Shown here in pieces: positions 1 to 8,197 of a stretch of DNA of 64,000 nt. How positions within the stretch are numbered: position 1 is the first letter of the stretch; each line of letters opens with the position of its first letter. Source of the stretch: Chryseolinea lacunae (GTDB lineage Bacteria > Bacteroidota > Bacteroidia > Cytophagales > Cyclobacteriaceae); contig NZ_JAERRB010000001.1 in the NCBI RefSeq assembly GCF_016735595.1, positions 868,001 to 932,000 of the forward strand, in the 5' to 3' direction. Position numbers and translations under genes: made by a program. Under the pieces are notes generated by a model. It worked only from the letters and a program-made list of their open reading frames with translations, had not been told where the DNA came from and searched no databases.

Positions 1-1
1 T

Positions 2-265
2 GAGCATCGCATCCGCCTTCAGATCATGTCGGTGCTGGTGACCAACGACGCGTTTGAATTCAACGCGCTGAAAGAAATGCTGGGCGTGACCGACGGCAAC
101 CTTGCCTCGCACATCAAAGCACTCGAACGCGAAAAATACCTCACCATTTCCAAATCGTTTGTCGATAAAAAGCCAAACACAAAATACAAAGCCACCGAAC
201 GCGGGCGAACGGCGTTCAAAAAACACCTCGATGCCCTGGAGGCCGTGGTGAAACAACAAAAATAA
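2..265 (+). CDS. Winged-helix (HTH_34-type) transcriptional regulator, 5' end outside window
   Basis: The reading frame is open from base 2, before the first in-window ATG at 26, so the true start lies upstream and only the last 87 residues are seen. They form a nearly complete winged helix: an R-L-Q-I-M-S-V-L helix, a recognition helix around GVTDGNLASHIKALE, then a basic wing with the KSFVDKKPNTKY pattern. This matches the MarR/ArsR-like 'HTH_34' family, dimeric cytoplasmic DNA-binding proteins with no obvious sensor domain. In Bacteroidota this family often sits beside creD, as it does here three genes on, so it probably regulates this locus (inference). Confidence 0.82.
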   Translation, partial: EHRIRLQIMSVLVTNDAFEFNALKEMLGVTDGNLASHIKALEREKYLTISKSFVDKKPNTKYKATERGRTAFKKHLDALEAVVKQQK

Positions 266-305
266 TTTTTTTATCCATTCACTTTGAAATTGAAAGTACT
301 TTCAG

Positions 306-815
306 ATGATTTATAAGATTCACTCCCGACTGTTGGCCATTAAAGTTCTCTTGTTGTGGCTTGCCTTGCTGAATGTTGTCACCGTTGGCCTGGACTATGG
401 ACAGCGTCTGTTGTTGTGGCTTTGGGACAGACTTCGAAGCCTTGGTGTGAAAACATTTCTCCGCAGCCTGGTGTCGCGCTACCTGCTCTATGTCACGTTG
501 ATCAACAGCGTGCCCGTGGCCGTGTTGGGATGGCTCTACTTTGGCAACTACGTGGTGCTGGCTGCCATCATCTCGCTGCATCAATCGAAGTGGTGGGCGA
601 TCTATAAACTGCTGGCTCTAGTGGTCGCGTTGTGCCACGCGGCATACTCGATTGTGTTGCTGCGGCGAAGAAGCATTCCGCTGCTCTATTTTGTTTCGTT
701 GCTGGTGGCGTTCATGCCGTTTGTCTATGCCTACTGGATGTATCAGGACCAGGTGCTCGCCTATCAGTTCCATCCCTATCCGCTCAATGTGTTGTCGATC
801 CTCATTCATCATTAA
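306..815 (+). CDS. Multi-pass membrane protein of unknown function
   Basis: The 169-residue protein has about four hydrophobic segments, roughly residues 8-30, 58-90, 98-118 and 124-145. Arg/Lys-rich stretches between them (around 40-57 and 119-123) suggest inner-membrane insertion. I recognise no catalytic motif or named family. It begins 40 bp after the regulator and ends 12 bp before the radical SAM gene, so it is probably co-transcribed with both. Its frame is gene-like and competing frames are much shorter. Its role is unknown; the neighbours suggest an envelope-linked function at most. Confidence 0.65.
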   Translation: MIYKIHSRLLAIKVLLLWLALLNVVTVGLDYGQRLLLWLWDRLRSLGVKTFLRSLVSRYLLYVTLINSVPVAVLGWLYFGNYVVLAAIISLHQSKWWAIYKLLALVVALCHAAYSIVLLRRRSIPLLYFVSLLVAFMPFVYAYWMYQDQVLAYQFHPYPLNVLSILIHH

Positions 816-827
816 TGCAAATCGCTT

Positions 828-2243
828 ATGAATGTAAAAATGATTTTACCCGCCCTCACCGAAGCCGAAAGTCCGTTTTGGAGGCCCATCAAGTATTCGC
901 TCTTCCCGCCCTTGGGACTGGCCACGCTGGCCGCCTATCTCTCACCCGACGACACCGTATGTCTTCAGGACCAGCACGTCGAAAAAGTTGATCTCAGCGA
1001 CACACCCGACCTGGTGGTGATTCAGGTCTACATCACCAACGCCTATCGAGCCTATTCGTTTGCCGACCACTATCGTGCAAAGGGTGTTTATGTTATTCTC
1101 GGCGGCCTGCACGTCACATCGCTTCCCGAAGAAGCTGCGCAACACGCCGATTCTATTTTTCTTGGACCGGGCGAAGAAACGTTTCCGCAGTTCCTGAAAG
1201 ACTTCCGCGCAAAGCGGCCACAGAAAAGATATTTTTCGGCCACACGTTCGCTGGTACACGTTCCGCCCATTCGCCGCGAGTTCATCAAACGAAATCTCTA
1301 CCTGGTGCCCAACTCCATCGTGGTCACACGGGGCTGTCCGCACCATTGCAACTTCTGCTATAAGGATGCCTTCTTTGAAGGGGGCAAGTCGTTCTATACC
1401 CAAACCGTTGACGCTGCGCTCGCGGAGATCGACCGGCTGCCCGGACGTCATCTTTATTTTCTGGATGACCATTTGTTGGGCAACGTGAAATTTGCATCGG
1501 CCCTGTTCGAAGGCATGAAGGGTATGAACCGCGTGTTTCAATCGGCGGCCACAGTCGACTCCATTTTGCGCGGTAACCTCATTGAACAAGCTGCCGAAGC
1601 CGGCCTGCGAAGTTTGTTTGTGGGCTTCGAAACCTTCTCGCCCGAAAATCTAAAACAAAGCAACAAAAAACAGAACCTTCTCAAAGACTATGAACGCGCC
1701 GTGAAGCGCCTCCACAGTCTTGGCATCATGATCAACGGCTCCTTTGTGTTCGGACTCGACGACGACGACCAGGATGTTTTTAAGCGAACCGTCGCGTGGG
1801 GTGTTGAGAACAGCATCACCACCTCCACCTATCACATCCTGACACCCTATCCCGGCACCTCGCTCTATGCAGACCTGAAACGCGAAGGAAGAATAATGAC
1901 CGACAACTGGGATTTGTACGACACCCGGCACGTGGTTTACAAAACCAGAAAGCTTTCGCCTCAACAATTGGAAGAAGGTTATCACTGGGCCTACCGCGAA
2001 TTCTACACGTGGTCGAACATTGCCCGCGCCAGCCTTCATCATGAATCTCCCAAGCACATGCTGAAACATTTTCTGTATAGCGGTGGCTGGAAAAAATTCG
2101 AGCCTCTCTGGAACATCGTCATCAAATCGCGCAACCTGGGCACGATGCTGCCTTTGCTGGAGTCCATTCTGTCAAAGGTGAACTACACGTCTGAAAAAAA
2201 ACAAAACAACATTCCGGTCGCCGAGGCAATTCCCGCTTCCTGA
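828..2243 (+). CDS. B12-binding-type radical SAM protein
   Basis: A 471-residue protein of the B12-binding/radical SAM superfamily. The N-terminal ~130 residues resemble a Rossmann-like cobalamin-binding domain, with an IKYSLFPPLGLATLAAYL start and a GGLHVTSLPEEA segment. The strict DxHxxG cobalamin ligand is only partly present (D48-Q-H50). The radical SAM core carries CX3CX2C at C170, C174 and C177 (RGCPHHCNFCY), which would hold a 4Fe-4S cluster for S-adenosylmethionine cleavage. A downstream SFVFGLDDD segment is typical of the family. The substrate cannot be read; relatives act in methylations, hopanoid/lipid modification and similar reactions. It lies 12 bp after the membrane-protein gene and 44 bp before creD. 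Confidence 0.85.
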   Translation: MNVKMILPALTEAESPFWRPIKYSLFPPLGLATLAAYLSPDDTVCLQDQHVEKVDLSDTPDLVVIQVYITNAYRAYSFADHYRAKGVYVILGGLHVTSLPEEAAQHADSIFLGPGEETFPQFLKDFRAKRPQKRYFSATRSLVHVPPIRREFIKRNLYLVPNSIVVTRGCPHHCNFCYKDAFFEGGKSFYTQTVDAALAEIDRLPGRHLYFLDDHLLGNVKFASALFEGMKGMNRVFQSAATVDSILRGNLIEQAAEAGLRSLFVGFETFSPENLKQSNKKQNLLKDYERAVKRLHSLGIMINGSFVFGLDDDDQDVFKRTVAWGVENSITTSTYHILTPYPGTSLYADLKREGRIMTDNWDLYDTRHVVYKTRKLSPQQLEEGYHWAYREFYTWSNIARASLHHESPKHMLKHFLYSGGWKKFEPLWNIVIKSRNLGTMLPLLESILSKVNYTSEKKQNNIPVAEAIPAS

Positions 2244-2287
2244 CGATCGACTTCACGATTATCCTATCATCCTAAACAAACATCTTT

Positions 2288-3718
2288 ATGGAAACACTTC
2301 CCACAACTCCAATCTCGATCCTCGAACGCTTTAATCGATGGATCCAGGAATCGATCATGATCAAGCTTTTCTCGATCGGCTTCCTCATCCTCATCCTGCT
2401 CATTCCGTCGAAATGGATCACCGACCTCATCTATGAACGCGAAGAGCGGGCCAACGAAGCCGCGCAGGAAGTCGCCGACAAATGGTCGGGACCTCAAACC
2501 GTCTATGGTCCCATGCTGGTGGTTCCCTATCGGAAACAGGAAATTGTTGAAAACGACAAACATGAAAAACAAATACGCGAAACCATCGACAAGGCATTTT
2601 TCCTTCCCGAACAGTTGCAAACCGATGGCACCGTAGATACGGAAACACGCGGCCGCGGAATTTTTAATACGATCGTCTACAGCTCCAACTTGAAAATGAA
2701 GATCACGTTTGGCACGCCTGATTTCAAAAGTCTTTCCATTGCCGACGACAAGGTGTTGTGGAACGAAGCCTACATGGTGCTCGGCCTCTCTGACCTGCGC
2801 GGCATACGCGACACGCCCGACATGCAGGTGGGCGGCATCGCCATTCCCGCCGAGCCTTCCAACGACATCGGCGTCTCCTATCGTCTCCCCCCGCGCGCCT
2901 ACAACGACAACGACGTTCACGTTTCCGCGGTGAACACCGGCGACAGTCATACCTACGGCATCGTAGCAAAACTGAACTGGGCCTCGGCTCAATCGTTCAA
3001 AGGCGATGTGAACATCAACCTCAAGCTCAAAGGCAGCACGCGTCTCAATTTTCTTCCCACGGGAAAAACCACCAGCGTGAAACTCACCAGCCCCTGGCAA
3101 CATCCCAGCTTCGACGGCGAATTTCTTCCCGACGAACGGAAGGTTTCCGAAAGCGGTTTTGTCGCCTCCTGGAAAGTGCTTCACTTCAATCGCCCTTTCT
3201 CCCAACAATGGACCGGCACCGACGAACAACTGAACGGCGGCGACTTCGGCGTCAAATTTTTGATACCCGTAGACCAATATCAAATGACCATGCGCACCTC
3301 CAAGTACAGCGTGCTCATCATCCTGCTCACATTCGTAGCATTGTTTCTTGTGGAGATGACGCAAAAGATCCGCATACATCCCTTCCAATATATTTTGGTA
3401 GGCGCCGCACTCATCATCTACTACACCCTACTCCTAAGCCTCTCCGAGCAGGACAAGATTGGCTTTCACCTCGGCTATATCATTGCGTCCGGAATGACAG
3501 TAGCCCTCATCAGTTTCTATTCACTGTCATTCCTGCGAAGCGGCAAACTCAGCATTCTTTTTTCATTGCTGCTAATCATTTTCTACTCATTCATCTTTGT
3601 CATCATCCTCCAGCAAGACTTCTCACTCCTGCTGGGCAGCATAGGATTGTTCCTGATTGTCGGACTGCTAATGTATTTCTCAAGAAAGATAAATTGGTAT
3701 AACGAACCCGTTGTGTAA
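2288..3718 (+). CDS. creD: CreD-family inner membrane protein
   Basis: This 476-residue protein matches CreD (cell envelope integrity/colicin E2 tolerance family). One transmembrane helix lies at about 24-42, followed by the family signature around RANEAAQEVADKWSGPQTV and GPMLVVPY. A large periplasmic domain spans about 60-340, and a C-terminal block of five or six hydrophobic helices spans about 342-470. In enterobacteria CreD is induced by the CreBC system; its biochemical role is not established. Here the regulator is the winged-helix gene at the window start rather than CreBC. The gene ends in a strong terminator. Confidence 0.92.
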   Translation: METLPTTPISILERFNRWIQESIMIKLFSIGFLILILLIPSKWITDLIYEREERANEAAQEVADKWSGPQTVYGPMLVVPYRKQEIVENDKHEKQIRETIDKAFFLPEQLQTDGTVDTETRGRGIFNTIVYSSNLKMKITFGTPDFKSLSIADDKVLWNEAYMVLGLSDLRGIRDTPDMQVGGIAIPAEPSNDIGVSYRLPPRAYNDNDVHVSAVNTGDSHTYGIVAKLNWASAQSFKGDVNINLKLKGSTRLNFLPTGKTTSVKLTSPWQHPSFDGEFLPDERKVSESGFVASWKVLHFNRPFSQQWTGTDEQLNGGDFGVKFLIPVDQYQMTMRTSKYSVLIILLTFVALFLVEMTQKIRIHPFQYILVGAALIIYYTLLLSLSEQDKIGFHLGYIIASGMTVALISFYSLSFLRSGKLSILFSLLLIIFYSFIFVIILQQDFSLLLGSIGLFLIVGLLMYFSRKINWYNEPVV

Positions 3719-3723
3719 GATGC

Positions 3724-3757
3724 GGTTCCTTGCGCCCCAGGCGCAAGGAACCTTTTT
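3724..3757 (+). terminator. Rho-independent terminator after creD
   Basis: A perfect 13-bp stem (3724-3736 with 3740-3752) closes on a CCA loop and is followed by five T residues, six bases after the creD stop codon. It should end the operon that begins with the winged-helix regulator. Confidence 0.9.
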
Positions 3758-3824
3758 CCTTTGAAGCGCAGGTTGAAAATTGACAGTTGTTGTAGCGTTG
3801 TGCTTTTTGCCACGTGCACCTTGC

Positions 3825-3971
3825 CTCTCACGAACGTGAGCATGTTTTTTGAACGTTCATCAAGGTGAGAGTAGGAGGCGCGAAAAAAGACGTTTGTATA
3901 CTTTGACTGCGCAAAGTATACAAACGTCTTTTTCGCGTTGTAGAACTTTAAAACACTTCGTGTTTTAAAGT
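3825..3971. repeat. Cluster of three intergenic inverted repeats
   Basis: Three consecutive palindromes lie in the 885-bp non-coding gap after creD. The first pairs CTCTCAC (3825-3831) with GTGAGAG (3865-3871) and contains the alternative short hairpin CTCAC-GAAC-GTGAG (3827-3840). The second is a 26-27 bp near-perfect stem, 3879-3905 with 3912-3937, around a 6-base loop. The third is a perfect 12-bp stem, 3945-3956 with 3960-3971, around TTC. No open frame here looks like a gene. The creD terminator lies upstream, so these need another explanation: structured RNA, cruciform or remnant of a small mobile element. Confidence 0.7.
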
Positions 3972-4176
3972 AACTTATAGATCGGAAATACGCGTATTGA
4001 CATCGAACCGGGTGCGTCCGAATTTCAACGGCGTGGCGGCCCTTAAAACTTATATAAACTTTCATTCCTGTCTACTCGAAGTTGAGCGACTCAGGCCTTC
4101 CATAAGAGAATTTACAAAAAAGAGATTATTTTAAATTAGAGCATCCCATGCATCTTCACTAAGAGAATGTCTACGG

Positions 4177-4232
4177 CCAATGGTCGTCGGTTGTTGGCAA
4201 CCGACAGCCATTTGCAGTTGTCCGTCCATTGG
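4177..4232. repeat. Nested inverted repeats in the creD-pruA gap
   Basis: CCAATGG (4177-4183) pairs with CCATTGG (4226-4232), enclosing the tight hairpin GTCGGTTG-TTGG-CAACCGAC (4186-4205). It is followed by AT-rich sequence carrying repeats of the type ACATAGACCATAGACATA (about 4234-4265). No coding potential is seen on either strand. Confidence 0.5.
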
Positions 4233-4316
4233 AACATAGACCATAGACATACATCATAGACATAGCATTTTATTCCATTCATCCACACCCATGCCCCACA
4301 CGCACAGCTCTCTCCA

Positions 4317-4398
4317 GCATGCCTCCATCAGGGCCTGAGCTTACCTTCGGCCTGGTCATGGCATGTGCGGGTAAGGTCTAGCCCTGATGGAGGCATGC
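4317..4398. repeat. Long-stem inverted repeat with internal second stem
   Basis: A perfect 18-bp inverted repeat (4317-4334 with 4381-4398) encloses 46 bases that themselves contain CTTACC...GGTAAG, so an extended, stepped hairpin can form. It is more GC-rich than its surroundings and is followed by a GC-rich run (4399-4425). There is no T-tract, so a simple terminator is unlikely. A structured RNA or a non-autonomous repeat element is possible. The rest of the 3719-4603 gap shows nothing I can name. Confidence 0.6.
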
Positions 4399-4550
4399 GG
4401 GGCCTCCGCGGCCCGGGAGCGGGGCTATGAAAAGCGAAAGACCCCCTAAAGCAGATTCCCTCCTATCGCACTGAACGCTCAGCACAAAAAAGGCGACGCC
4501 AAAATTCTAGTCACACACAACAATAACTTTTAGCAGCAATTCATTAAAAT

Positions 4551-4585
4551 AAGAAGCCCGTAATACAAAGTATTACGGGCTTCTT
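4551..4585 (-). terminator. Rho-independent terminator for pruA
   Basis: A perfect 16-bp stem (4551-4566 with 4570-4585) around a 3-base loop begins 18 bases beyond the pruA stop codon. Read on the minus strand it is followed by a T-rich run. Confidence 0.88.
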
Positions 4586-4603
4586 ACGTATTGACAAGTT
4601 TCT

Positions 4604-6235
4604 CTATTCTTTATCCAAAAAAGGATACCGATAATCTATCGGCGTAACAAAAGTCTCCTTAATCGTCCGAAGCGACGTCCACCGAAGCAGATTCACCTTT
4701 GCCCCGGCCTTATCATTCGTCCCCGAACCACGGGCTCCCCCAAACGGCTGCTGCCCCACAACGGCCCCGGTAGGCTTATCGTTGATGTAGAAGTTTCCAG
4801 CGGAGTTGGAAAGTTTCTTAGTCGCCAGCTCCACAGCATAACGATCCTTTGCAAAAATAGAACCGGTAAGCGCGTAGGGCGATGTACTATCTACCAACTC
4901 CAGCGTCTGCTCAAAGTTCTCTTCATGATAGACATATACCGTGATGACCGGCCCGAAGATCTCTTCACACATAGTGATAGACAAGGGGTCTTTCGTTTCG
5001 ATCACCGTGGGTTCGATGAAGTATCCTTTCGATTTGTCGTAGCCACCACCCGCAATGATTTCGTTGAGCGGATTCTGACGTGCTTTCTCGATGTAGCCCG
5101 AGATGGAGTTGAAGGCGCGCTCGTCGATAACGGCGTTGATAAAATTGCCGAAGTCTTCGGTGGGCCCCATCTTGAACGTTTTCAAATCTTCGAGCAGGAA
5201 TTTTTTCACGTCGTTCCAAAGGTTTGACGGGATGTAGCAACGCGATGCTGCCGAACACTTCTGTCCCTGAAATTCGAAGGCGCCGCGCGAAATGGCGGTG
5301 GCCACTTCTTTGGCGTTGGCGCTCTTGTGCACCATGATAAAATCCTTGCCACCGGTTTCGCCCACGATGCGGGGATACGAGCGGTATTTGTGAATGTTCT
5401 GGCCGATAGTCTTCCACATGTTTTGGAACACCGCGGTGCTGCCTGTGAAATGCAGGCCACCAAAGTCGCGGTGGTTAAACACCACCTCGCCCACCACGGG
5501 GCCGTCGGCATAGATAAGGTTAATAACACCATCGGGGAGACCGGCTTCTTTCAGCACGAGCATGATCACGTTGGCGGCGTAGACTTGGGTGTAGGCGGGT
5601 TTCCAGATCACCGTGTTTCCCATCAGCGCCATGCTGGCGGGCAGATTGCCGGCAATGGCCGTGAAGTTGAACGGCGTCACAGCAAACGTGAAACCTTCCA
5701 GCGGGCGATACTCCATCCGGTTCCAGACACCGGGCGACGACTCGGGTTGCTCGGCATAGATCTGCGTCATGAAGTGCACGTTGAAGCGCAGGAAGTCGAT
5801 GAACTCACACGCTGCGTCGATCTCGGCCTGATAGGCATTTTTCGATTGGCCCAACATGGTGGCCGCGTTGATGGTGGCGCGATAGGGACCGGCAAGCAGA
5901 TCGGCCGCTTTCAGGAAGATGCTGGCGCGATGCTCCCATCCCAGGCCTGCCCACAATTCTTTGGCGCCCAGGGCGGCGTTGATGGCCTGCTCCACGTGTG
6001 TGCTGTCGCCTTCGTGAAAATGGGCCAGCAGGTGTTTGTGATCGTGGGGGGGCGTGATGGCTATTTTGTTTCCGGTGCGCACTTCGTCGCCGCCGATATA
6101 CATGGGAATGTCAAGCACTTTGCTACGGCCTTCTTCGAGGGCGCGCTTCAGGGCTGCGCGTTCTTTGCTGCCGGGTGCATATGACAACACGGGCTCGTTG
6201 CGAGGTGTGGGTACGTTGAAAAATCCTTTAGGCAT
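4604..6235 (-). CDS. pruA: L-glutamate gamma-semialdehyde (1-pyrroline-5-carboxylate) dehydrogenase
   Basis: A 543-residue aldehyde dehydrogenase of the stand-alone PruA/ALDH4 type. It oxidises glutamate semialdehyde to glutamate with NAD, the second step of proline breakdown, in the cytoplasm. Visible features are the catalytic cysteine C327 in GQKCSAASR, the general base E293 in VGETGGK, the substrate/cofactor segment AVTPFNFTAIAGNLP (about 185-199), and the C-terminal QQPFGGARGSGTNDKAG signature. Length fits the monofunctional enzyme; there is no proline dehydrogenase domain and no putA-like partner in the window. It has its own promoter (6263-6293) and terminator, so it is a single-gene unit. 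Confidence 0.95.
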   Translation of the reverse strand: MPKGFFNVPTPRNEPVLSYAPGSKERAALKRALEEGRSKVLDIPMYIGGDEVRTGNKIAITPPHDHKHLLAHFHEGDSTHVEQAINAALGAKELWAGLGWEHRASIFLKAADLLAGPYRATINAATMLGQSKNAYQAEIDAACEFIDFLRFNVHFMTQIYAEQPESSPGVWNRMEYRPLEGFTFAVTPFNFTAIAGNLPASMALMGNTVIWKPAYTQVYAANVIMLVLKEAGLPDGVINLIYADGPVVGEVVFNHRDFGGLHFTGSTAVFQNMWKTIGQNIHKYRSYPRIVGETGGKDFIMVHKSANAKEVATAISRGAFEFQGQKCSAASRCYIPSNLWNDVKKFLLEDLKTFKMGPTEDFGNFINAVIDERAFNSISGYIEKARQNPLNEIIAGGGYDKSKGYFIEPTVIETKDPLSITMCEEIFGPVITVYVYHEENFEQTLELVDSTSPYALTGSIFAKDRYAVELATKKLSNSAGNFYINDKPTGAVVGQQPFGGARGSGTNDKAGAKVNLLRWTSLRTIKETFVTPIDYRYPFLDKE

Positions 6236-6262
6236 ATAATGAGTTTTGAGTTTTCAGAGGTG

Positions 6263-6293
6263 CAAAGGTAACAGCGGCGATGCTCCAATCAAA
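6263..6293 (-). promoter_or_regulatory. Bacteroidota-type promoter of pruA
   Basis: On the minus strand a TTTG element (6290-6293) is separated by exactly 19 bases from TACCTTTG (6263-6270), matching the TTG-N19-TAnnTTTG consensus of the phylum's main sigma factor. Transcription would start near 6256, giving a leader of about 20 bases before the pruA ATG at 6235. Confidence 0.75.
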
Positions 6294-6299
6294 TCGGTT

Positions 6300-7022
6300 T
6301 CAGAGGATGGCGTAGAGCTCGTGCAGGCTGGCAATTTCATAGTCCGGCGTGGATTCATGGCGCACGCGTTCGGGGTTGAAGTAGACGGCCTCCACGCCGG
6401 CATTCCGTGCCCCGCCAATGTCGGTCACCAGGTTGTCGCCTACCATCACGGCTTCGTGATGTTTTATCCCGTTAAGGTCCAGGGCATAGTCGAAAATTTC
6501 TTTCCGGGGTTTCTTGTGGCCGGCCTTCTGCGAAGTGACCACGTGGTCGAAGAAGTGCTGCAGGTTGCCCGACGCCAGTTTGAGGTGTTGAATTTCTTCG
6601 AAGCCGTTGGTGATGACCGTGAGCTGGTAATGTTTTTTCAGATAGGTCAACACTTCGAACGCGTGGGGAATGAGGTTGCCTTTCTGGGGACACGTGTGAA
6701 GATATTCGTGCGAAATATCATAACACAATTTTTCTTCGTAGGCTCCAAAGGGTGTCAGCACTTTTTTGAAACGCTCTTTGCGAATCACGTCACTGTCGAT
6801 GAGTCCCTGATCATACAACACCCAGAGGGCTGCGTTCACCGTTTGAAATTCTTTCAGAAAATGTTCGTGGCTGGTCACACCACGTTCCTGAAGACGATGG
6901 TGTTCATAAAGCTCGCGCAGGGTTTCGGCGGAGTTCAGCTCATAGTCCCACAGTGTGTGGTCGAGATCAAAAAAAATAACCTTGTGTTGTTTCGGGGTAT
7001 CGTTCGGATTTTCCGGGGTCAT
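6300..7022 (-). CDS. yjjG: YjjG-family HAD nucleotidase (noncanonical pyrimidine nucleotide phosphatase)
   Basis: A 240-residue HAD phosphatase. The nucleophile motif is FFDLDHTLWDYE, with D19 and D21 as nucleophile and acid/base. Motif II is TVITNGFEEIQHLKL, the lysine motif lies at SQKAGHKKPRKEIF, and the acidic motif is MVGDNLVTDIGGA. The helical cap between motifs I and II and the HTLWDYE sequence are characteristic of YjjG, which removes phosphate from dUMP, dTMP and non-canonical pyrimidine nucleotides in the cytoplasm. It lies 4 bp downstream of the ArsR-type gene, so the two are probably co-transcribed. The symbol is given by family resemblance. Confidence 0.85.
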   Translation of the reverse strand: MTPENPNDTPKQHKVIFFDLDHTLWDYELNSAETLRELYEHHRLQERGVTSHEHFLKEFQTVNAALWVLYDQGLIDSDVIRKERFKKVLTPFGAYEEKLCYDISHEYLHTCPQKGNLIPHAFEVLTYLKKHYQLTVITNGFEEIQHLKLASGNLQHFFDHVVTSQKAGHKKPRKEIFDYALDLNGIKHHEAVMVGDNLVTDIGGARNAGVEAVYFNPERVRHESTPDYEIASLHELYAIL

Positions 7023-7026
7023 GCTG

Positions 7027-7437
7027 TCAATGTTTTTTGGCGTCGCTGAGGCGACTTTTTTGCCATTCCTGAATTTGCAGTTTGTTCACGGCGAGCTCGC
7101 GGTTGGTGAACAGGGTTTGATAGGTTTGCTGGTCGCTTTGCAGCTGCGGATCCTTGCGCAGAAATTGGAACACCTGCTTGATGATGTCTTCTACGCCGTC
7201 TTTGATCTGGTAAAACACCCAATGGTTGTAGCGGCGCGCATTGAGAATGCCCGAGTTTTTAAGGTAGATGAGATGACGGGACGTTTTGGCTTGTGTGAAG
7301 TCCAGAATTTTTTCGAGGTCGGAAATACACATTTCACCATTCATCACAATCAGGCTTAGGATGCGCAATCGCGATTCATCGGCACAAGCCTTGAAAATTT
7401 GCGATCCCAGCGTTAGATTAAAGTTTTTGAGCCGCAT
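7027..7437 (-). CDS. ArsR-family winged-helix transcriptional regulator
   Basis: A 136-residue protein with an ArsR/SmtB fold. Residues about 12-90 contain KACADESRLRILSLI, the recognition helix DFTQAKTSRHLIYLKNSGIL, and a wing with RRYNHWVFYQI. The ~45 C-terminal residues are helical and polar. I see no clear metal-binding cysteine cluster; the few cysteines (ACADES, MCISD) do not form the ELCVCDL motif. The signal may be a non-metal ligand. A TACCTTTG box (7460-7467, minus strand) lies just upstream. It precedes the yjjG-like gene and diverges from a secreted-protein gene, so it could control either (inference). Confidence 0.85.
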   Translation of the reverse strand: MRLKNFNLTLGSQIFKACADESRLRILSLIVMNGEMCISDLEKILDFTQAKTSRHLIYLKNSGILNARRYNHWVFYQIKDGVEDIIKQVFQFLRKDPQLQSDQQTYQTLFTNRELAVNKLQIQEWQKSRLSDAKKH

Positions 7438-7497
7438 CGGGGCACGATTTGTGTCGCGTCAAAGGTATGTAAATTAGGCTGGTAAATGGCTTATCTT

Positions 7498-7505
7498 TAT
7501 ATTTG
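7498..7505 (+). promoter_or_regulatory. -7 box upstream of the secreted CarboxypepD_reg-like gene
   Basis: TATATTTG fits TAnnTTTG. No clear TTG is found 19 bases upstream. Transcription would start near 7512, just after the first possible GTG (7511), which favours the later GTG at 7532 as start codon. It faces a divergent TACCTTTG box (7460-7467) belonging to the ArsR-type gene. Confidence 0.45.
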
Positions 7506-7531
7506 AAAAAGTGATTATTAACCCCATTCCC

Positions 7532-8188
7532 GTGAAGTTGACCATCAAGCACGCCATCGGATTTGCCTTCCTCTTCTCATTGATTTTCGGCGCGCTGGAA
7601 ACAGCCGTTGCGCAGCAACAAAAGAAGCGGGTCATTCAGCTTTCCGGTGTTGTTCTGGAAGAAGATTCCGCAGCCAACAACAGTCGTCCCCTGGCGGGCG
7701 TGCACGTGTATGTGCCCAAGGCCGGACGCGGAACCACCACCAACGGCATGGGTTTCTTCTCGATGCCCGTGTTGGAAAACGACGAGATTGTGGTGAGCTC
7801 GGTGGGGTTTCAGAAACAGCACTTCACGGTGCCCGCAGGTTCTCCTGAATATCAGACCATCGTGGTCACCATGGTGATGGACACCACCTACCTCCAGGAA
7901 ATTGTAATCATCCCCTTCCCCACCGAAGAAGTTTTTAAACAAGCGGTGCTCGCCCTCAACATGCCCGTTGACGACAATGGCGTTGACAAACGAAATTTTA
8001 ATCAGGAACTGATGGCCCTCATGGTGAAGACTGCCCCGATGGACGGCTACCAAAACCAGCGCTACTATCTCGATCAGTGGGCAGGTTCAGCAAACAATCG
8101 CTTTCAACCCGTTACCAACCCATTCCTGAATCCGTTCAACTGGGCAAAGTTCTTCAGCTCGCTAAAGAAGGATAAGAAAAAGAAATAG
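7532..8188 (+). CDS. Secreted protein with carboxypeptidase-regulatory-like (CarboxypepD_reg) domain
   Basis: The frame begins with GTG codons at 7511 and 7532. The second is chosen because it gives a good signal peptide (MKLTIKHAIGFAFLFSLIFG ending near T-A-V-A-Q) and leaves a leader after the -7 box. Following the signal peptide is a CarboxypepD_reg/CNA-B-like beta-sandwich (about 35-110) with PLAGVHVYVPKAGRGTTTNG and EIVVSSVGFQKQHF, as seen at the N-terminus of many Bacteroidota TonB-dependent proteins. The ~85 C-terminal residues match nothing I know and end in a lysine-rich tail. It is probably periplasmic or surface-exposed; function unknown. Confidence 0.72.
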   Translation: MKLTIKHAIGFAFLFSLIFGALETAVAQQQKKRVIQLSGVVLEEDSAANNSRPLAGVHVYVPKAGRGTTTNGMGFFSMPVLENDEIVVSSVGFQKQHFTVPAGSPEYQTIVVTMVMDTTYLQEIVIIPFPTEEVFKQAVLALNMPVDDNGVDKRNFNQELMALMVKTAPMDGYQNQRYYLDQWAGSANNRFQPVTNPFLNPFNWAKFFSSLKKDKKKK

Positions 8189-8197
8189 GGAAAGTTT

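Noticed and set aside
2267-3388. 373-codon minus-strand frame antisense to creD
   Set aside because: Shadow of creD; no start context, promoter or protein motif.
3583-4065. 160-codon minus-strand open frame over the end of creD and the palindromes
   Set aside because: It runs antisense to creD and through perfect hairpins and a terminator; the translation has no domain-like features.
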